A stretch of DNA of 64,000 bases, taken from NCBI RefSeq assembly GCF_001027745.1, contig NZ_LECU01000005.1:186001-250000 (forward strand), given 5' to 3'. The translations under genes were made by a program, and so were the position numbers. Numbering within the stretch: position 1 is the stretch's first letter; every line of letters begins with the position of its first letter. The stretch comes from Pedobacter sp. BMA. GTDB taxonomy: Bacteria > Bacteroidota > Bacteroidia > Sphingobacteriales > Sphingobacteriaceae. Below the pieces are notes generated by a model. The model had not been told where the DNA came from and did not search any database. It worked only from the letters and a program-made list of their open reading frames with translations. Of the stretch, positions 55,540 through 64,000 are shown one piece after another.

Positions 55540-55917
55540 TTACTTTGATACCATCGGTAAATATTTTTCACGGTAAGCGTAGAACAGATAAAGGTTAAAT
55601 AGCAGAATCACTATTCCCATTACCATTTGTTCTGGTGCTAAAATCACATTATATAAGAATATATTCAATGTAATAGGAAAGGCAACAATTGCCCCTAAAG
55701 CAGCCGTTCTGTTGATCAGCAGCAGCAAGCCGGCTAAAAGCTCGGTTGCTTTTACAAAAGTAAATAAGTAAGATACACTTAAACCAGACATAAAAGTGGT
55801 TTGATCAGCTGACATTTTAGGCATTTCCTTGGGGCCTATATGGAAAAAAAAGGCAATTCCGCCCCATAGAAACAACGCGCCAAGTAGTACGCGGACTACA
55901 ATAGTTACAATTTTCAT
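55540..55917 (-). CDS. DoxX-family membrane protein
   Basis: The 125-residue protein has four membrane helices and the DoxX-like opening VRVLLGALFLWGGIAF, with KATELLAGLLLLINR after it. Members are small quinol-oxidase-associated or sulfur-metabolism-related membrane proteins; no specific role is known here. It lies 103 bp upstream of the DUF2147 gene on the same strand. Confidence 0.82.
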   Translation of the reverse strand: MKIVTIVVRVLLGALFLWGGIAFFFHIGPKEMPKMSADQTTFMSGLSVSYLFTFVKATELLAGLLLLINRTAALGAIVAFPITLNIFLYNVILAPEQMVMGIVILLFNLYLFYAYREKYLPMVSK

Positions 55918-56224
55918 AATAAAGTTAATTTAGTAAGTTGGTTATGTTAAATATAAATATTTTTTTTTCAATCACCAATAGTCTATTTCCGCAATAGAAC
56001 GACCGAAAGTAAGGGAACGAGTTATCCACAATTCGTTTTCGAAATGTTAATAATTAATTTCACAAAGTTTCGTTATGATTAAAAAATAGCTATAACTTAA
56101 GGTTATTAAAACGTTAACGAAATATTATATTTATGATAAGAAACCAGATAAAGAAAACTTACTAACCAAACCTACACTAGCGCAATCCCAATTAACCAAA
56201 CAAACAACCAAAAAAATTAAATTT
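55918..56224. other. AT-rich gap with a single DnaA-box word
   Basis: This 307-bp gap has no gene. It holds a perfect TTATCCACA (56032-56040), an imperfect inverted repeat near 56088-56106 and the palindrome CGTTAACG near 56114-56121. TATATTTATG just downstream is near the -7 consensus of the following small gene. One DnaA-box word is not enough to call an origin. Confidence 0.45.
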
Positions 56225-56335
56225 ATGAGCACATTCCTATTAGTTACCGCAGCTTTTTACGTAGTATCATTTTCACTAATGCTTTATTGCTACTTCTCTG
56301 CGGAGCAGATTCCAAGTGATGACGAAAAGTTCTAA
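56225..56335 (+). CDS. Small single-helix membrane protein (36 residues)
   Basis: ATG 56225 opens a 36-codon frame ending at TAA 56333-56335. It starts with MSTFLLVTAAFYVVSFS, continues as one hydrophobic helix of about 20 residues and ends in an acidic tail (EQIPSDDEKF). This looks like a membrane microprotein with the N-terminus outside. The AT-rich upstream stretch and a leader of about 100 bp support expression. No homologue is known to me. Confidence 0.6.
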   Translation: MSTFLLVTAAFYVVSFSLMLYCYFSAEQIPSDDEKF

Positions 56336-56410
56336 TCTTATAGTATCTGGATTAACCTCTCACCTTTCAAATAATCATTCAGCCATCGCTTAAAGCCACC
56401 TGGTACCGCT

Positions 56411-56620
56411 TTAACGGTCTATCCACCTTAGTAAATTTCCTGCCGAACCCGTATACCAGATCACCGCTGCGATCAGAAAAATCACGATCAGTATCCATAA
56501 AATCGGCCAGCCCTCAAACTTATGCTTTGATTTAGGATGATAAGGTTCGTTAAATTTATTATGGTCATTGTCAATCCTGTTTTCCTGTTGATCTGGTTCC
56601 GGATTAAGATTATCGCTCAT
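56411..56620 (-). CDS. Small tail-anchored membrane protein
   Basis: This 69-residue protein has a charged, proline- and asparagine-rich N-terminal half and one membrane helix near the end (WPILWILIVIFLIAAVIWY), then a short basic tail. It has no signal peptide, so a tail anchor facing the cytosol is likely. I do not recognise a family. It is alone on its strand, between the microprotein and the efflux operon terminator. Confidence 0.65.
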   Translation of the reverse strand: MSDNLNPEPDQQENRIDNDHNKFNEPYHPKSKHKFEGWPILWILIVIFLIAAVIWYTGSAGNLLRWIDR

Positions 56621-56736
56621 AAAAAATACTCAGTTAGTATTGCAAATTTAATCTATTACGTCCCATTTCAAAATTTTGTTTAAAGAAAAGCTTAAAAAAA
56701 AGAAACAAAAGCAAATATAACGAAACCATAAGACAC

Positions 56737-56765
56737 AAAAAAAGACAGCTTTTCAGGGCTGTCTT
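56737..56765 (-). terminator. Terminator of the second efflux operon
   Basis: AAGACAGC (56742-56749) pairs with GCTGTCTT (56758-56765) across an 8-base loop. On the minus strand a T-run (complement of 56737-56743) follows the stem, which makes a good intrinsic terminator 23 bp after the TolC stop. Confidence 0.85.
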
Positions 56766-56787
56766 AATGGGATCTACGAAAAATATA

Positions 56788-58221
56788 TTAATTCCAGCCG
56801 CCACCTAAGGCATGGTAAATATTCACCACCGCGTTAAGCTGCTGTTTTTTGGTTTCAATCAGTTCTAGTTTTGATTGTAAAGCATCCCGCTGGGTCATCA
56901 ATACTTCGAAATAATCTGCCCGCGTTGCTTTGAATAAATCGTTCACAATATCAATTGACTGTGTTAGTGCCACTACCTGCTTTGACTTTAAATCATAGCT
57001 TTTTTGCAGATTGTTGATATTCGACAGTTGGTTGGCCACCTCAATATACCCATTGAGAATGGTTTTTTCGTAATTGAATACCGCCTGCAACTGCTTCGAA
57101 TTTGCGGTCAGGTACTCTGCTTTAATTGCATTTTTGTTTATAATCGGACCAGCCAGATCTCCTGCCAATGAATAAGCTAAAGATTCAGGTGTTCTCAATA
57201 AATAAGAAGGATTAAATGCCTGATAGCCTAGAGTAGCTGAAATACCCAATGAAGGGTAAAACTGAGCCTTAGCCACTTTAACATCTAATTTTGCAGCCGC
57301 CAGATCATACTCTGCCTGTTTTATATCAGGACGGTTCGCCAGCAATTGCGAAGGAATACCTGCCTGAACCGTTGGCGGAACTAAATCAGTAAAGCCCGAA
57401 TGATCTCTGGCAATTGGTTGTGGGTAGCGACCGAGCAAAAAATTAATTTTATTCTCGGATTCTGTAATCTGTTGCTGAATATCAAACTCAAGACTTCTGG
57501 AACTCATTACTTCTGCCTCAAATTTACGAACTGCCAGTTCAGTAACCCGCATGGCCTGCTTTTGTACTTTCATCAGTTCTAGCGCATTACTTTGTAAAGC
57601 AATATTTTGTTTTACAATTTCCAGCTGGTTATCCTGTGCAAGCAACTCGTAATAAGTATTTGCAATTTCAGCAACCAGGTTAGTAATTACAAAATTTCTG
57701 CCCTCTACGGTAGCTAAATAACGGGTTAGAGATGCCTTTTTTGCATTGCGCAACTTGTGCCAGATATCAGCTTCCCAGTTTGCTTCCAAACCAAAAGCAT
57801 AGTCCGGTAAAACCTCAGGAACTTCTTTTCCAGGTGTAATATCGGTTGATGCATCACCAGCACCACTGCTGGTATAGCGGCCAACTTTATCTAAACCTGC
57901 TCCAACTCTATAACCAACTGTGGGTAAAAGCTCTCCTTTTCTGGCCTTGATTTCATTCCTGGCGATTTCAATCTCCTGCAAAGTAACGTTCAGCTCCTGA
58001 TTATTTTTTAAAGCTGTGTCAATCAGACTTACCAGATGTGGATCGGTAAAAAACTGACGCCATTGTACTTTTCCACTGCTCAATGTATCAACTGAAGTGT
58101 TGAAACTTCCCGGTACATTTTTATTTTCTGTACGTTGAGCGAAATCAGGCACTTTACATGCGCTGTAAGCAGCGCATATAAAGCCTAAACCAACGATTTT
58201 ATATATATTTTTATTTAACAT
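56788..58221 (-). CDS. OprM/NodT-type TolC outer-membrane lipoprotein
   Basis: The 477-residue protein has a lipobox YSAC (Cys22) and the two-repeat TolC pattern: VQWRQFFTDPHLVSLIDTALKNN at the start and SQLLANRPDIKQAEYDLAAAK mid-protein, typical of RND-associated OMF channels. It ends in NIYHALGGGW. It forms the outer-membrane duct with the AcrB-like and adaptor proteins encoded upstream on the same strand, 4 bp from the AcrB stop. Confidence 0.93.
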   Translation of the reverse strand: MLNKNIYKIVGLGFICAAYSACKVPDFAQRTENKNVPGSFNTSVDTLSSGKVQWRQFFTDPHLVSLIDTALKNNQELNVTLQEIEIARNEIKARKGELLPTVGYRVGAGLDKVGRYTSSGAGDASTDITPGKEVPEVLPDYAFGLEANWEADIWHKLRNAKKASLTRYLATVEGRNFVITNLVAEIANTYYELLAQDNQLEIVKQNIALQSNALELMKVQKQAMRVTELAVRKFEAEVMSSRSLEFDIQQQITESENKINFLLGRYPQPIARDHSGFTDLVPPTVQAGIPSQLLANRPDIKQAEYDLAAAKLDVKVAKAQFYPSLGISATLGYQAFNPSYLLRTPESLAYSLAGDLAGPIINKNAIKAEYLTANSKQLQAVFNYEKTILNGYIEVANQLSNINNLQKSYDLKSKQVVALTQSIDIVNDLFKATRADYFEVLMTQRDALQSKLELIETKKQQLNAVVNIYHALGGGWN

Positions 58222-58225
58222 GATA

Positions 58226-61200
58226 TTATAAGTCTTCGGTTAAAGGATGTTCTTCTTCAATTTTGATCAACTTACGTTTGTCGGCAATGGTACCAAACAC
58301 ATAGTAAAGTCCGGGGATCAGCACTACACCGAAAATGGTACCGAACAACATCCCGCCTGCCGCAGCCGAACCAATAGTGCGGTTACCAATGGCACCCGGT
58401 CCTGTAGCAAATACCAATGGAATCAATCCGGCAATAAAGGCAAACGAAGTCATCAGGATTGGCCTGAACCTTACAATTGCCCCTTCCATGGCTGCCGCCA
58501 GAATAGTTTTGCCTTCAGCATGTTTCAAAGCCGCAAACTCTACAATCAGTACCGCGTTTTTCCCCAGTAAACCGATGAGCATCACCATCGATACCTGTGC
58601 ATAAATGTTATTTTCCAGTCCGAATAACTTCAGGAAGAAGAAAGCTCCGAAAATACCGGCAGGTAATGATATGATTACAGCCAAAGGCAGAATAAAGCTT
58701 TCATATTGTGCTGAAAGAACCAGATAAACAAAACCTAAACAAATTAAGAAGATGTAAATCGCTTCATTTCCTCTTGATACCTGATCTTTAGAGATACCAG
58801 CCCAATCAATACCATAACCTCTTGGAAGTGTTTTTTCTGCAACGGCTTTAATGGTATTAATCGCTTCGGCACTACTGTATCCAGGTGCGGCAGATCCACT
58901 GATCTCAGCTGCATTATACATGTTGTGACGGGTAATTTCCGAAAGTCCGTACACTTTTCTCATTCTCATGAAGGCCGAGTAAGGAACCATTTGGTCTTTA
59001 TCATTTTTAACATAAAGTTTCATGATATCCTCTGGCAAAGCACGGTATTGAGGTAAAGCCTGTACAATAACCTTATATTGACGACCAAACTTGATGAAGT
59101 TGGTTTCGTAGTTACTACCAATCAATGTAGATAAGGTATTGAGCGCGTTATCAGGTGTTACCCCTTTTTGCTGTGCCTTATCATTATCAATATCAAGCAT
59201 ATACTGCGGGAAACTGGCACTGTAAAAGGTAAATACAGACTGTAGTTCTTTTTGCTTATTTAACTCTTTTACAAAATCCTTACTCACCTGCTCCATTTTT
59301 GCATAGTCGTTATTTCCGGCTTTATCTAAAAGACGAAGCTCAAAACCTCCTGCTGCACCATAACCAGGAACTGCGGGTGGCTGAAAGAACTCGATGGTCG
59401 CCCCGGGAATATCCTTGGCCTTTTCTTCAAGTTCTTCGATAATCTGCTGGGCAGTTTGTTTACGGTCTTTCCAGTCATCAAGGTTAATTAAACAAGTACC
59501 TGAGTTGGCACCTGTACCTTCCGTAAGTACCTCATAACCTGCAAGCGCTGAAACGGATCTAACACCTTCAATATGTTCAGATATTTCTTCCAAACGCTCA
59601 GAAATCTGATTGGTACGCTCCAACGTAGATCCCGGAGGGGTTTGAATTACGGCATAAATCATTCCCTGATCTTCGTTCGGTATGAAACCTGATGGAACCG
59701 TACTGCTCAGGAAATAGGTTCCGGCACAGAAAGCCGCAAGTACTCCAAAGGTTACCAGTCTGCGCGTAACTACCTTGTCGAGAATTTTCTGGTAGCGGCC
59801 GGTAAGTTTAAAGAACCAGTTATTAAAGGCATCCAGGCCTTTATCAACAATAGTTTTCTTTTTGGTATGGTGCGGATCGTGTTTCTTCAACATGATTGCA
59901 CATAATGCCGGTGTTAAGGTAAGCGCTACAATACCTGACAAGATGATGGCTGTAGCCATGGTGATAGAGAACTGGCGGTAAAATATACCGACAGGACCAG
60001 CCATAAATGCAACAGGTATAAACACTGATGCCATTAAGAAAGTGATTGCAATAATGGCACCTCCAATCTCACTGATGGCCTGCTGGGTCGCTTTAAGTAC
60101 CGATAAATGCCGGTCTTTTTCCATCTTGGCGTGCACCGCCTCTATTACTACAATGGCATCATCTACCACAATTCCAATAGCGAGTACAAGTGCAAACAGC
60201 GTGATCAGGTTGATCGTGATCCCAAAAAATTGCATAAACATGAACGTACCAATCAGTGATACGGGAACAGCGATAGCCGGAATCAATGTTGAACGCCAGT
60301 CGCCAAGAAAGATGAATACAACCAATCCTACCAGAATAAACGCTTCAACCAGTGTGTGGATAACCTTTTCAATTGATGCATCGAGAAATTTAGAAACGTC
60401 GTAACTGATTTCATAATCCATACCTTTTGGAAAAGATGCACCCTTGATCTCTTTCATTTTGGCCTTGATATTATCAATTACCTCCTGTGCATTACTTCCA
60501 TAAGATTGCTTTAAAACAATTGCTGCTGAGGGGCGGCCATTCAGGTGTGAATACAAATCGTACATCGAGCTTCCAAATTCAATATTGGCTACATCTTTCA
60601 AGCGGAGCAATTGCCCATCCGGATTGGCACGCAACACGATGTTCTCATATCCTTCTTTCGTGGTAAAACGGCCTGAATATTTTAATACATATTCAAACGA
60701 TTCTGAACGCTTTCCGGAACTTTCACCTGTTTTACCCGGCGATGCTTCCAAACTCTGATTATTCAAAGCTTCCATTACCTCATCAGCCGAGATTTTATAG
60801 GCGAGCATTCTGTCAGGCTTCAGCCAAACGCGCATGGCATACTCCCTGTTACCCAAAATATCAGCAAAACCAACCCCGTCAACGCGTTTAAGCTCAGGCA
60901 AAAGGTTAATATCGGCATAATTATAAAGAAAGTTTTCGTTCATGTTTTTATCCTTGCTATACAAGTTGATATACATTAACATGCTCGATTCTTCACGGCT
61001 GATTTTGATCCCCTCACGAATAACCAAAGGTGGTAATTTGTTGGTCACTGCGGCTACCCTGTTCTGCACATTAAGCGTAGCCTGGTTCGGGTCGGTTCCG
61101 AGGTTGAAGATAACCTGAATGGATGCCTCGCCGTCGTTACCTGCGTCGGAAGCAATATATTTCATCCCTGGTACACCATTTAATGCACGTTCCAGGGGAA

Positions 61201-61387
61201 TCACAACCGACTTAATTAACAGTTCGTTGTTTGCTCCCGGATATTCTGCCGTGATATTAACTTTTGGCGGAGAGATGGAAGGAAATTGTGTAATCGGCAA
61301 ACCTGTTAAGGCCAGAATACCCAAAAACACAATGACAAGGGATATTACTATAGAGAGAACGGGTCTCTTAATAAATTTACTAAACAT
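58226..61387 (-). CDS. AcrB/HAE1-type RND multidrug efflux permease
   Basis: The 1053-residue pump has the full HAE1 layout with 12 helices. It begins MFSKFIKRPVLSIVISL, and TM4 contains AIGIVVDDAIVVIEAV with Asp409 and Asp410, the proton-relay pair. Porter-domain motifs include GSNAQEVIDNIKAKM and the C-terminal TSFAFIAGLIPLVFATG. It should export hydrophobic or amphiphilic drugs with the adaptor and TolC encoded beside it. The adaptor gene lies 21 bp upstream. Confidence 0.94.
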   Translation of the reverse strand: MFSKFIKRPVLSIVISLVIVFLGILALTGLPITQFPSISPPKVNITAEYPGANNELLIKSVVIPLERALNGVPGMKYIASDAGNDGEASIQVIFNLGTDPNQATLNVQNRVAAVTNKLPPLVIREGIKISREESSMLMYINLYSKDKNMNENFLYNYADINLLPELKRVDGVGFADILGNREYAMRVWLKPDRMLAYKISADEVMEALNNQSLEASPGKTGESSGKRSESFEYVLKYSGRFTTKEGYENIVLRANPDGQLLRLKDVANIEFGSSMYDLYSHLNGRPSAAIVLKQSYGSNAQEVIDNIKAKMKEIKGASFPKGMDYEISYDVSKFLDASIEKVIHTLVEAFILVGLVVFIFLGDWRSTLIPAIAVPVSLIGTFMFMQFFGITINLITLFALVLAIGIVVDDAIVVIEAVHAKMEKDRHLSVLKATQQAISEIGGAIIAITFLMASVFIPVAFMAGPVGIFYRQFSITMATAIILSGIVALTLTPALCAIMLKKHDPHHTKKKTIVDKGLDAFNNWFFKLTGRYQKILDKVVTRRLVTFGVLAAFCAGTYFLSSTVPSGFIPNEDQGMIYAVIQTPPGSTLERTNQISERLEEISEHIEGVRSVSALAGYEVLTEGTGANSGTCLINLDDWKDRKQTAQQIIEELEEKAKDIPGATIEFFQPPAVPGYGAAGGFELRLLDKAGNNDYAKMEQVSKDFVKELNKQKELQSVFTFYSASFPQYMLDIDNDKAQQKGVTPDNALNTLSTLIGSNYETNFIKFGRQYKVIVQALPQYRALPEDIMKLYVKNDKDQMVPYSAFMRMRKVYGLSEITRHNMYNAAEISGSAAPGYSSAEAINTIKAVAEKTLPRGYGIDWAGISKDQVSRGNEAIYIFLICLGFVYLVLSAQYESFILPLAVIISLPAGIFGAFFFLKLFGLENNIYAQVSMVMLIGLLGKNAVLIVEFAALKHAEGKTILAAAMEGAIVRFRPILMTSFAFIAGLIPLVFATGPGAIGNRTIGSAAAGGMLFGTIFGVVLIPGLYYVFGTIADKRKLIKIEEEHPLTEDL

Positions 61388-61408
61388 GATAAATCTCTTT
61401 AGATTAAA

Positions 61409-62488
61409 CTATTCGGCTTTTAATGTCAATTGGCTTATCACTTCTTTAGGGGATACAAATTTGAACTTGATTTTATCGTCATCCTTCACTTTCTGTACAC
61501 CTTCCAAAAGGATTTTATCGCCTGATGATAGGCCTCCCGACACGATATAAATATCCAGAAGCTCACCCCCAATGGTAATCTCTCTCGATTTAACGGTATT
61601 GTTATGGTCAATTACAAACACATAGGTCTTATCCTGCAATTCGTAAGTGGCTTTTTGAGGGATGATTAGCGCCTTTTTCAAAGGAACAACCATTTGAATT
61701 TTACCCGTTTCACCATTTCTCAGCAGATTATCCGAATTATTGAAGCGTGCCCTGAATGCGATATTTCCGGTTTCATTATCAAATTCGCTTTCAATTACCT
61801 CCACTTTACCTTTTGATTTCAGTAATTCGTTGTTAGCCATGAGCAAGCTTACTTCCTGCTGGCCCTTATTTTTAGATGATTGGTAGTTAAGATATTCTGG
61901 TTCTGACACATTGAAATAAGCAAATACCTGACTATTATCAGACAGGCTCGTAAGCAATGCGCCATCATCAACCAGACTTCCTATTTTAATCGGAAGACGA
62001 TCGATAGTCCCATCAAATGGCGCCTTGATTTCTGTATTGGTCAGGTGGAATCTGGCCAGACTCGCTTCAGCGTTAGCCTGCTGTAATTTAGCTTTCGCCA
62101 TAGCCAGTTCATTTTTAGAAACTACATTTTTGTCGGTAAGCAGTTTGGTGTTTTCCAATTCAATTTCTGCCGCCTTGGTTTCAGCCTGCGCTTTCAATAA
62201 CTCAGCCTGTGCCATTTTAGGCATAATTTTAAATAAAACCTGCCCTGCTTTTACATGCTGACCTTCATCAACATAAATGTTTTGCAGGTAACCTTTTTCG
62301 AAAGCCCTCACCTCGATATTACGCACGGACTTAATCTGTGACACATACTCTTTGGTAAAAGAGGTGTCGATTGTGAGCGGCGATGTTGCGGTGTAAGTAA
62401 CTTCTTCTGCTTTTTCTTCTTTCTTTTGAGAACAACCTGTTACGTAAAGCATCGTGAACAGGCTAAGGGAAATGAAAACTCTTTTCAT
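61409..62488 (-). CDS. AcrA-type efflux adaptor lipoprotein
   Basis: The 359-residue protein has a lipobox VTGC (Cys19) and the adaptor pattern: EVRAFEKGYLQNIYVDEGQHVKAGQ, a helical hairpin (about 95-150), TEIKAPFDGTIDRLPIKIGSLV, then beta-barrel segments ending in a membrane-proximal domain with GGLSSGDKILLEGVQKV. It is first in the minus-strand operon adaptor, pump, TolC. Three 12-bp-spaced CTGAT words lie just before its start. Confidence 0.93.
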   Translation of the reverse strand: MKRVFISLSLFTMLYVTGCSQKKEEKAEEVTYTATSPLTIDTSFTKEYVSQIKSVRNIEVRAFEKGYLQNIYVDEGQHVKAGQVLFKIMPKMAQAELLKAQAETKAAEIELENTKLLTDKNVVSKNELAMAKAKLQQANAEASLARFHLTNTEIKAPFDGTIDRLPIKIGSLVDDGALLTSLSDNSQVFAYFNVSEPEYLNYQSSKNKGQQEVSLLMANNELLKSKGKVEVIESEFDNETGNIAFRARFNNSDNLLRNGETGKIQMVVPLKKALIIPQKATYELQDKTYVFVIDHNNTVKSREITIGGELLDIYIVSGGLSSGDKILLEGVQKVKDDDKIKFKFVSPKEVISQLTLKAE

Positions 62489-62495
62489 CGTTTGT

Positions 62496-62526
62496 CTGAT
62501 AGTTTATCTGATTATTTTACTGATTA
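62496..62526. repeat. Three CTGAT words at exact 12-bp spacing
   Basis: CTGAT begins at 62496, 62508 and 62520. The regular spacing, about one helical turn plus, lies 8 bp before the adaptor start, in its leader or promoter, and could be a regulator-binding array. Confidence 0.5.
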
Positions 62527-62753
62527 TGAGATGGCAAGCCGATTTAAAATACCTTTTTTTGCTAATGACCAGGTATATTCAATAAACCATGCTCCATTTC
62601 TTAATTTTCTAATACGAAATAACTACAGAATTATGAAGTTATAATGAAGTTGGCTTTCTGCATAGAACCTTTACCTCCCTGAACCATCATTAAGGCTTAC
62701 TCTGAGGTTTACTATAAAACAATTTCATGTTAGCGAAAAAAAAATAACCGCTA

Positions 62754-62784
62754 TTTGCGGAAATTCTTATTTATAATATATTTG
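62754..62784 (+). promoter_or_regulatory. Consensus Bacteroidota promoter
   Basis: TTTG (62754-62757) and TATATTTG (62777-62784) are separated by 19 bp, an exact match to the -33/-7 consensus TTG-N19-TAnnTTTG. It faces the outer-membrane gene at 62859 and would give a leader of about 65 bases. Confidence 0.8.
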
Positions 62785-62858
62785 TTACACAAACTATGAT
62801 AACATTACGCTTAAGATTCGATTCCAGCGAGTGAAAAAACAAACTAAACTATCCCTTA

Positions 62859-63431
62859 ATGAAGCTAAAAAGAACACTCATTTACCTGTTATTAATCTAT
62901 GCTCCTATGGTTACCTATGCCCAGAAAGAAGCGAACGGTACTGGTAAATTTTCCATATCACCCGCCTTTCAATTGTTAAGATCAACACATGGCAACCTGT
63001 TTTATGCTCCTTCTTTAAAAACAAATTATCTGCTTGCAAATGGCTTGGAGCCTGGTTTTGGATTCGAGTATGCTACCACACCACTCCATCACGATAACGG
63101 CTATGTCCTGTACAAACTTAAGTTTTTACCTGTTTACGGGAACCTGAAATACAACTTTAAAACAAGCCATCAAATCAAACCTTTTGTAGAATCTTCACTG
63201 GGGATATCATTTAACAAATATGATATCGCCGAAGATGCCATGCCTGATATCAAGTCTAAAGTTAAAGAACAGGGATTTTATGTTTACACAGGATTTGGTA
63301 CCAAGTACAGCATTACTCCTGGGTTAAATACGTTTTTAGCCGTAGGTTTTAAAGGTTATAAAATGAGTACCAATGATTTAGATATTAATCCACATGGGCT
63401 ATCGTTTATGCTTGGTTTTACATTCCTTTAA
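62859..63431 (+). CDS. Small outer-membrane beta-barrel protein
   Basis: The 190-residue protein has a signal peptide (ending in TYAQ) and alternating strands such as GFGFEYATTPLHHDNGYVLYKLKFLPVYGNLKY and GFYVYTGFGTKYSI, ending with LMLGFTFL; the terminal hydrophobic residue suits an outer-membrane barrel of about eight strands. It has a consensus promoter upstream. The next gene starts 1 bp after its stop, so the two form an operon with a hydrolase of lipid or surface type. Confidence 0.8.
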   Translation: MKLKRTLIYLLLIYAPMVTYAQKEANGTGKFSISPAFQLLRSTHGNLFYAPSLKTNYLLANGLEPGFGFEYATTPLHHDNGYVLYKLKFLPVYGNLKYNFKTSHQIKPFVESSLGISFNKYDIAEDAMPDIKSKVKEQGFYVYTGFGTKYSITPGLNTFLAVGFKGYKMSTNDLDINPHGLSFMLGFTFL

Positions 63432-63432
63432 A

Positions 63433-64000
63433 ATGAAAACAGCGGGAGTATTATTACTGGTCACTGGAATCATAAGCTTGAGCAGCTGTGCCTTGTTCAA
63501 ACGTGCCAGGGTACACGAACATAATGCAATTGAAAGCAGAGAATTCAATCTTCCTATATTTTTATATCCTGCTAAAAAACCGCAGACCAGAAAGCTGCTT
63601 ATTTTTCTTTCGGGCGACGGTGGCTGGATCAAATTTGAAGATGATCTGTCTGTAAAATTTGCTGAAAATAACTTTTTTACCATCGGAATAAATTCCCGTG
63701 ATTATTTCTGGGATCAGAAAACGCCCGAACAAACTGCACACGACCTGGTCCAGTTGATCCGGAAATATGCCTTAAGATATAAAACTGATCAGATTTACCT
63801 GTTGGGCTATTCTTTTGGTGCCGACGTATTGCCGTTTATTTACAATCAACTTCCCTTTCGTGCAAAAAGACATGTCATGGCACTGGAAATGCTCTCCCCC
63901 TTTTCAACTACCGACTTTATGGTTCACTTTGGTGATCTGGCAAATATTTCCAGCGATAACTATCCTTATAAAGTCGACCTTGAGGTGAAGAAATTAAAAA
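63433..64000 (+). CDS. VirJ/AcvB-like alpha/beta-hydrolase, truncated by window end
   Basis: The first 189 residues are visible. A lipobox-like SSC (Cys19) ends the signal segment; then come FLSGDGGW, the oxyanion loop, and GYSFGADVLPF, with Ser127 as nucleophile. These motifs match the VirJ/AcvB family, known in alphaproteobacteria as exported hydrolases that act on lysyl-phosphatidylglycerol. The acid and histidine lie beyond base 64000. It is coupled to the outer-membrane gene. Confidence 0.85.
   Translation, partial: MKTAGVLLLVTGIISLSSCALFKRARVHEHNAIESREFNLPIFLYPAKKPQTRKLLIFLSGDGGWIKFEDDLSVKFAENNFFTIGINSRDYFWDQKTPEQTAHDLVQLIRKYALRYKTDQIYLLGYSFGADVLPFIYNQLPFRAKRHVMALEMLSPFSTTDFMVHFGDLANISSDNYPYKVDLEVKKLK

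Larger units (their letters stand above)
62489..62858. other. Divergent control region of the efflux and outer-membrane genes
   Basis: This 370-bp gap holds no gene. It contains the CTGAT iterons beside the adaptor gene and the rightward promoter at 62754-62784. Between them is unremarkable AT-rich sequence. Confidence 0.5.

Noticed and set aside
56032..56040. Perfect DnaA-box word as a sign of a replication origin
   Set aside because: Only one box was found, and there is no dnaA, gyrase or parAB gene nearby.
61119..61550. Long antisense frame over the AcrB-like and adaptor genes
   Set aside because: It lies opposite two well-supported genes and has no domain pattern of its own; similar antisense frames elsewhere were also left out.
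1..64000. Prophage, insertion sequence, CRISPR array, or tRNA/rRNA gene
   Set aside because: No transposase, integrase or phage structural gene, regular spacer array or recognisable RNA gene was seen on reading. A tRNA scan would be needed to exclude a short one.

Overview
The window looks like chromosomal DNA of a free-living Bacteroidota, most probably Sphingobacteriaceae and close to Pedobacter. This is inferred from SusC/SusD pairs, a hybrid two-component regulator, many glycoside hydrolases, lipoproteins, AT-rich intergenic DNA and a TTG-N19-TAnnTTTG promoter. I saw no rRNA, tRNA, CRISPR array, transposase or prophage gene. About 60 genes or sites are listed. Both ends of the window cut a gene.

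Layout. (1) 1-4716: tail of one glycan locus (SusC fragment, SusD) converging on a GH92 mannosidase. (2) 5073-21484: a complete polysaccharide utilisation locus: GH97, hybrid two-component sensor, SusC, SusD, DUF3823 lipoprotein, a double-GH43 protein and a GH2. The enzymes suggest a galactose- and arabinose-containing plant glycan. (3) 21631-25173: two short-chain dehydrogenases and two AraC regulators. (4) 25174-25597: a non-coding stretch with direct repeats. (5) 25598-33503: a GNAT gene, then a minus-strand cluster that appears to be an ergothioneine module: TetR, flavin disulfide reductase, ABC ATPase, fused permease/binding protein, EgtB, EgtD and a DinB-fold protein. (6) 33646-36541: small membrane, outer-membrane and hypothetical genes. 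(7) 36875-46329: a soluble PAS histidine kinase, then a TolC/RND/adaptor/AraC efflux operon. (8) 46461-48142: thioredoxin-fold and dienelactone hydrolase-like proteins. (9) 48157-53856: a compact tellurite/stress (ter) cluster. (10) 53982-56620: YCF48-like, DUF2147, DoxX and small membrane proteins. (11) 56788-62488: a second tripartite efflux operon. (12) 62859-64000: an outer-membrane protein and the start of a VirJ/AcvB-like hydrolase.

The most interesting region is the ergothioneine module. EgtB and EgtD make the thiol-histidine betaine, and the next two genes resemble the EgtU/EgtV type of importer. In the EgtU-like protein the substrate-binding domain appears circularly permuted: the half that is normally C-terminal follows the permease directly, and the normal N-terminal half ends the protein. 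The operon also carries a CxxxxC flavoprotein reductase and a DinB/YfiT-fold protein, a fold that includes known thiol transferases. Synthesis, uptake, reduction and conjugation of one low-molecular-weight thiol may therefore be encoded together, under a TetR regulator whose upstream region has a clear inverted repeat.

All functions are read from sequence motifs and gene order. No database search was run.
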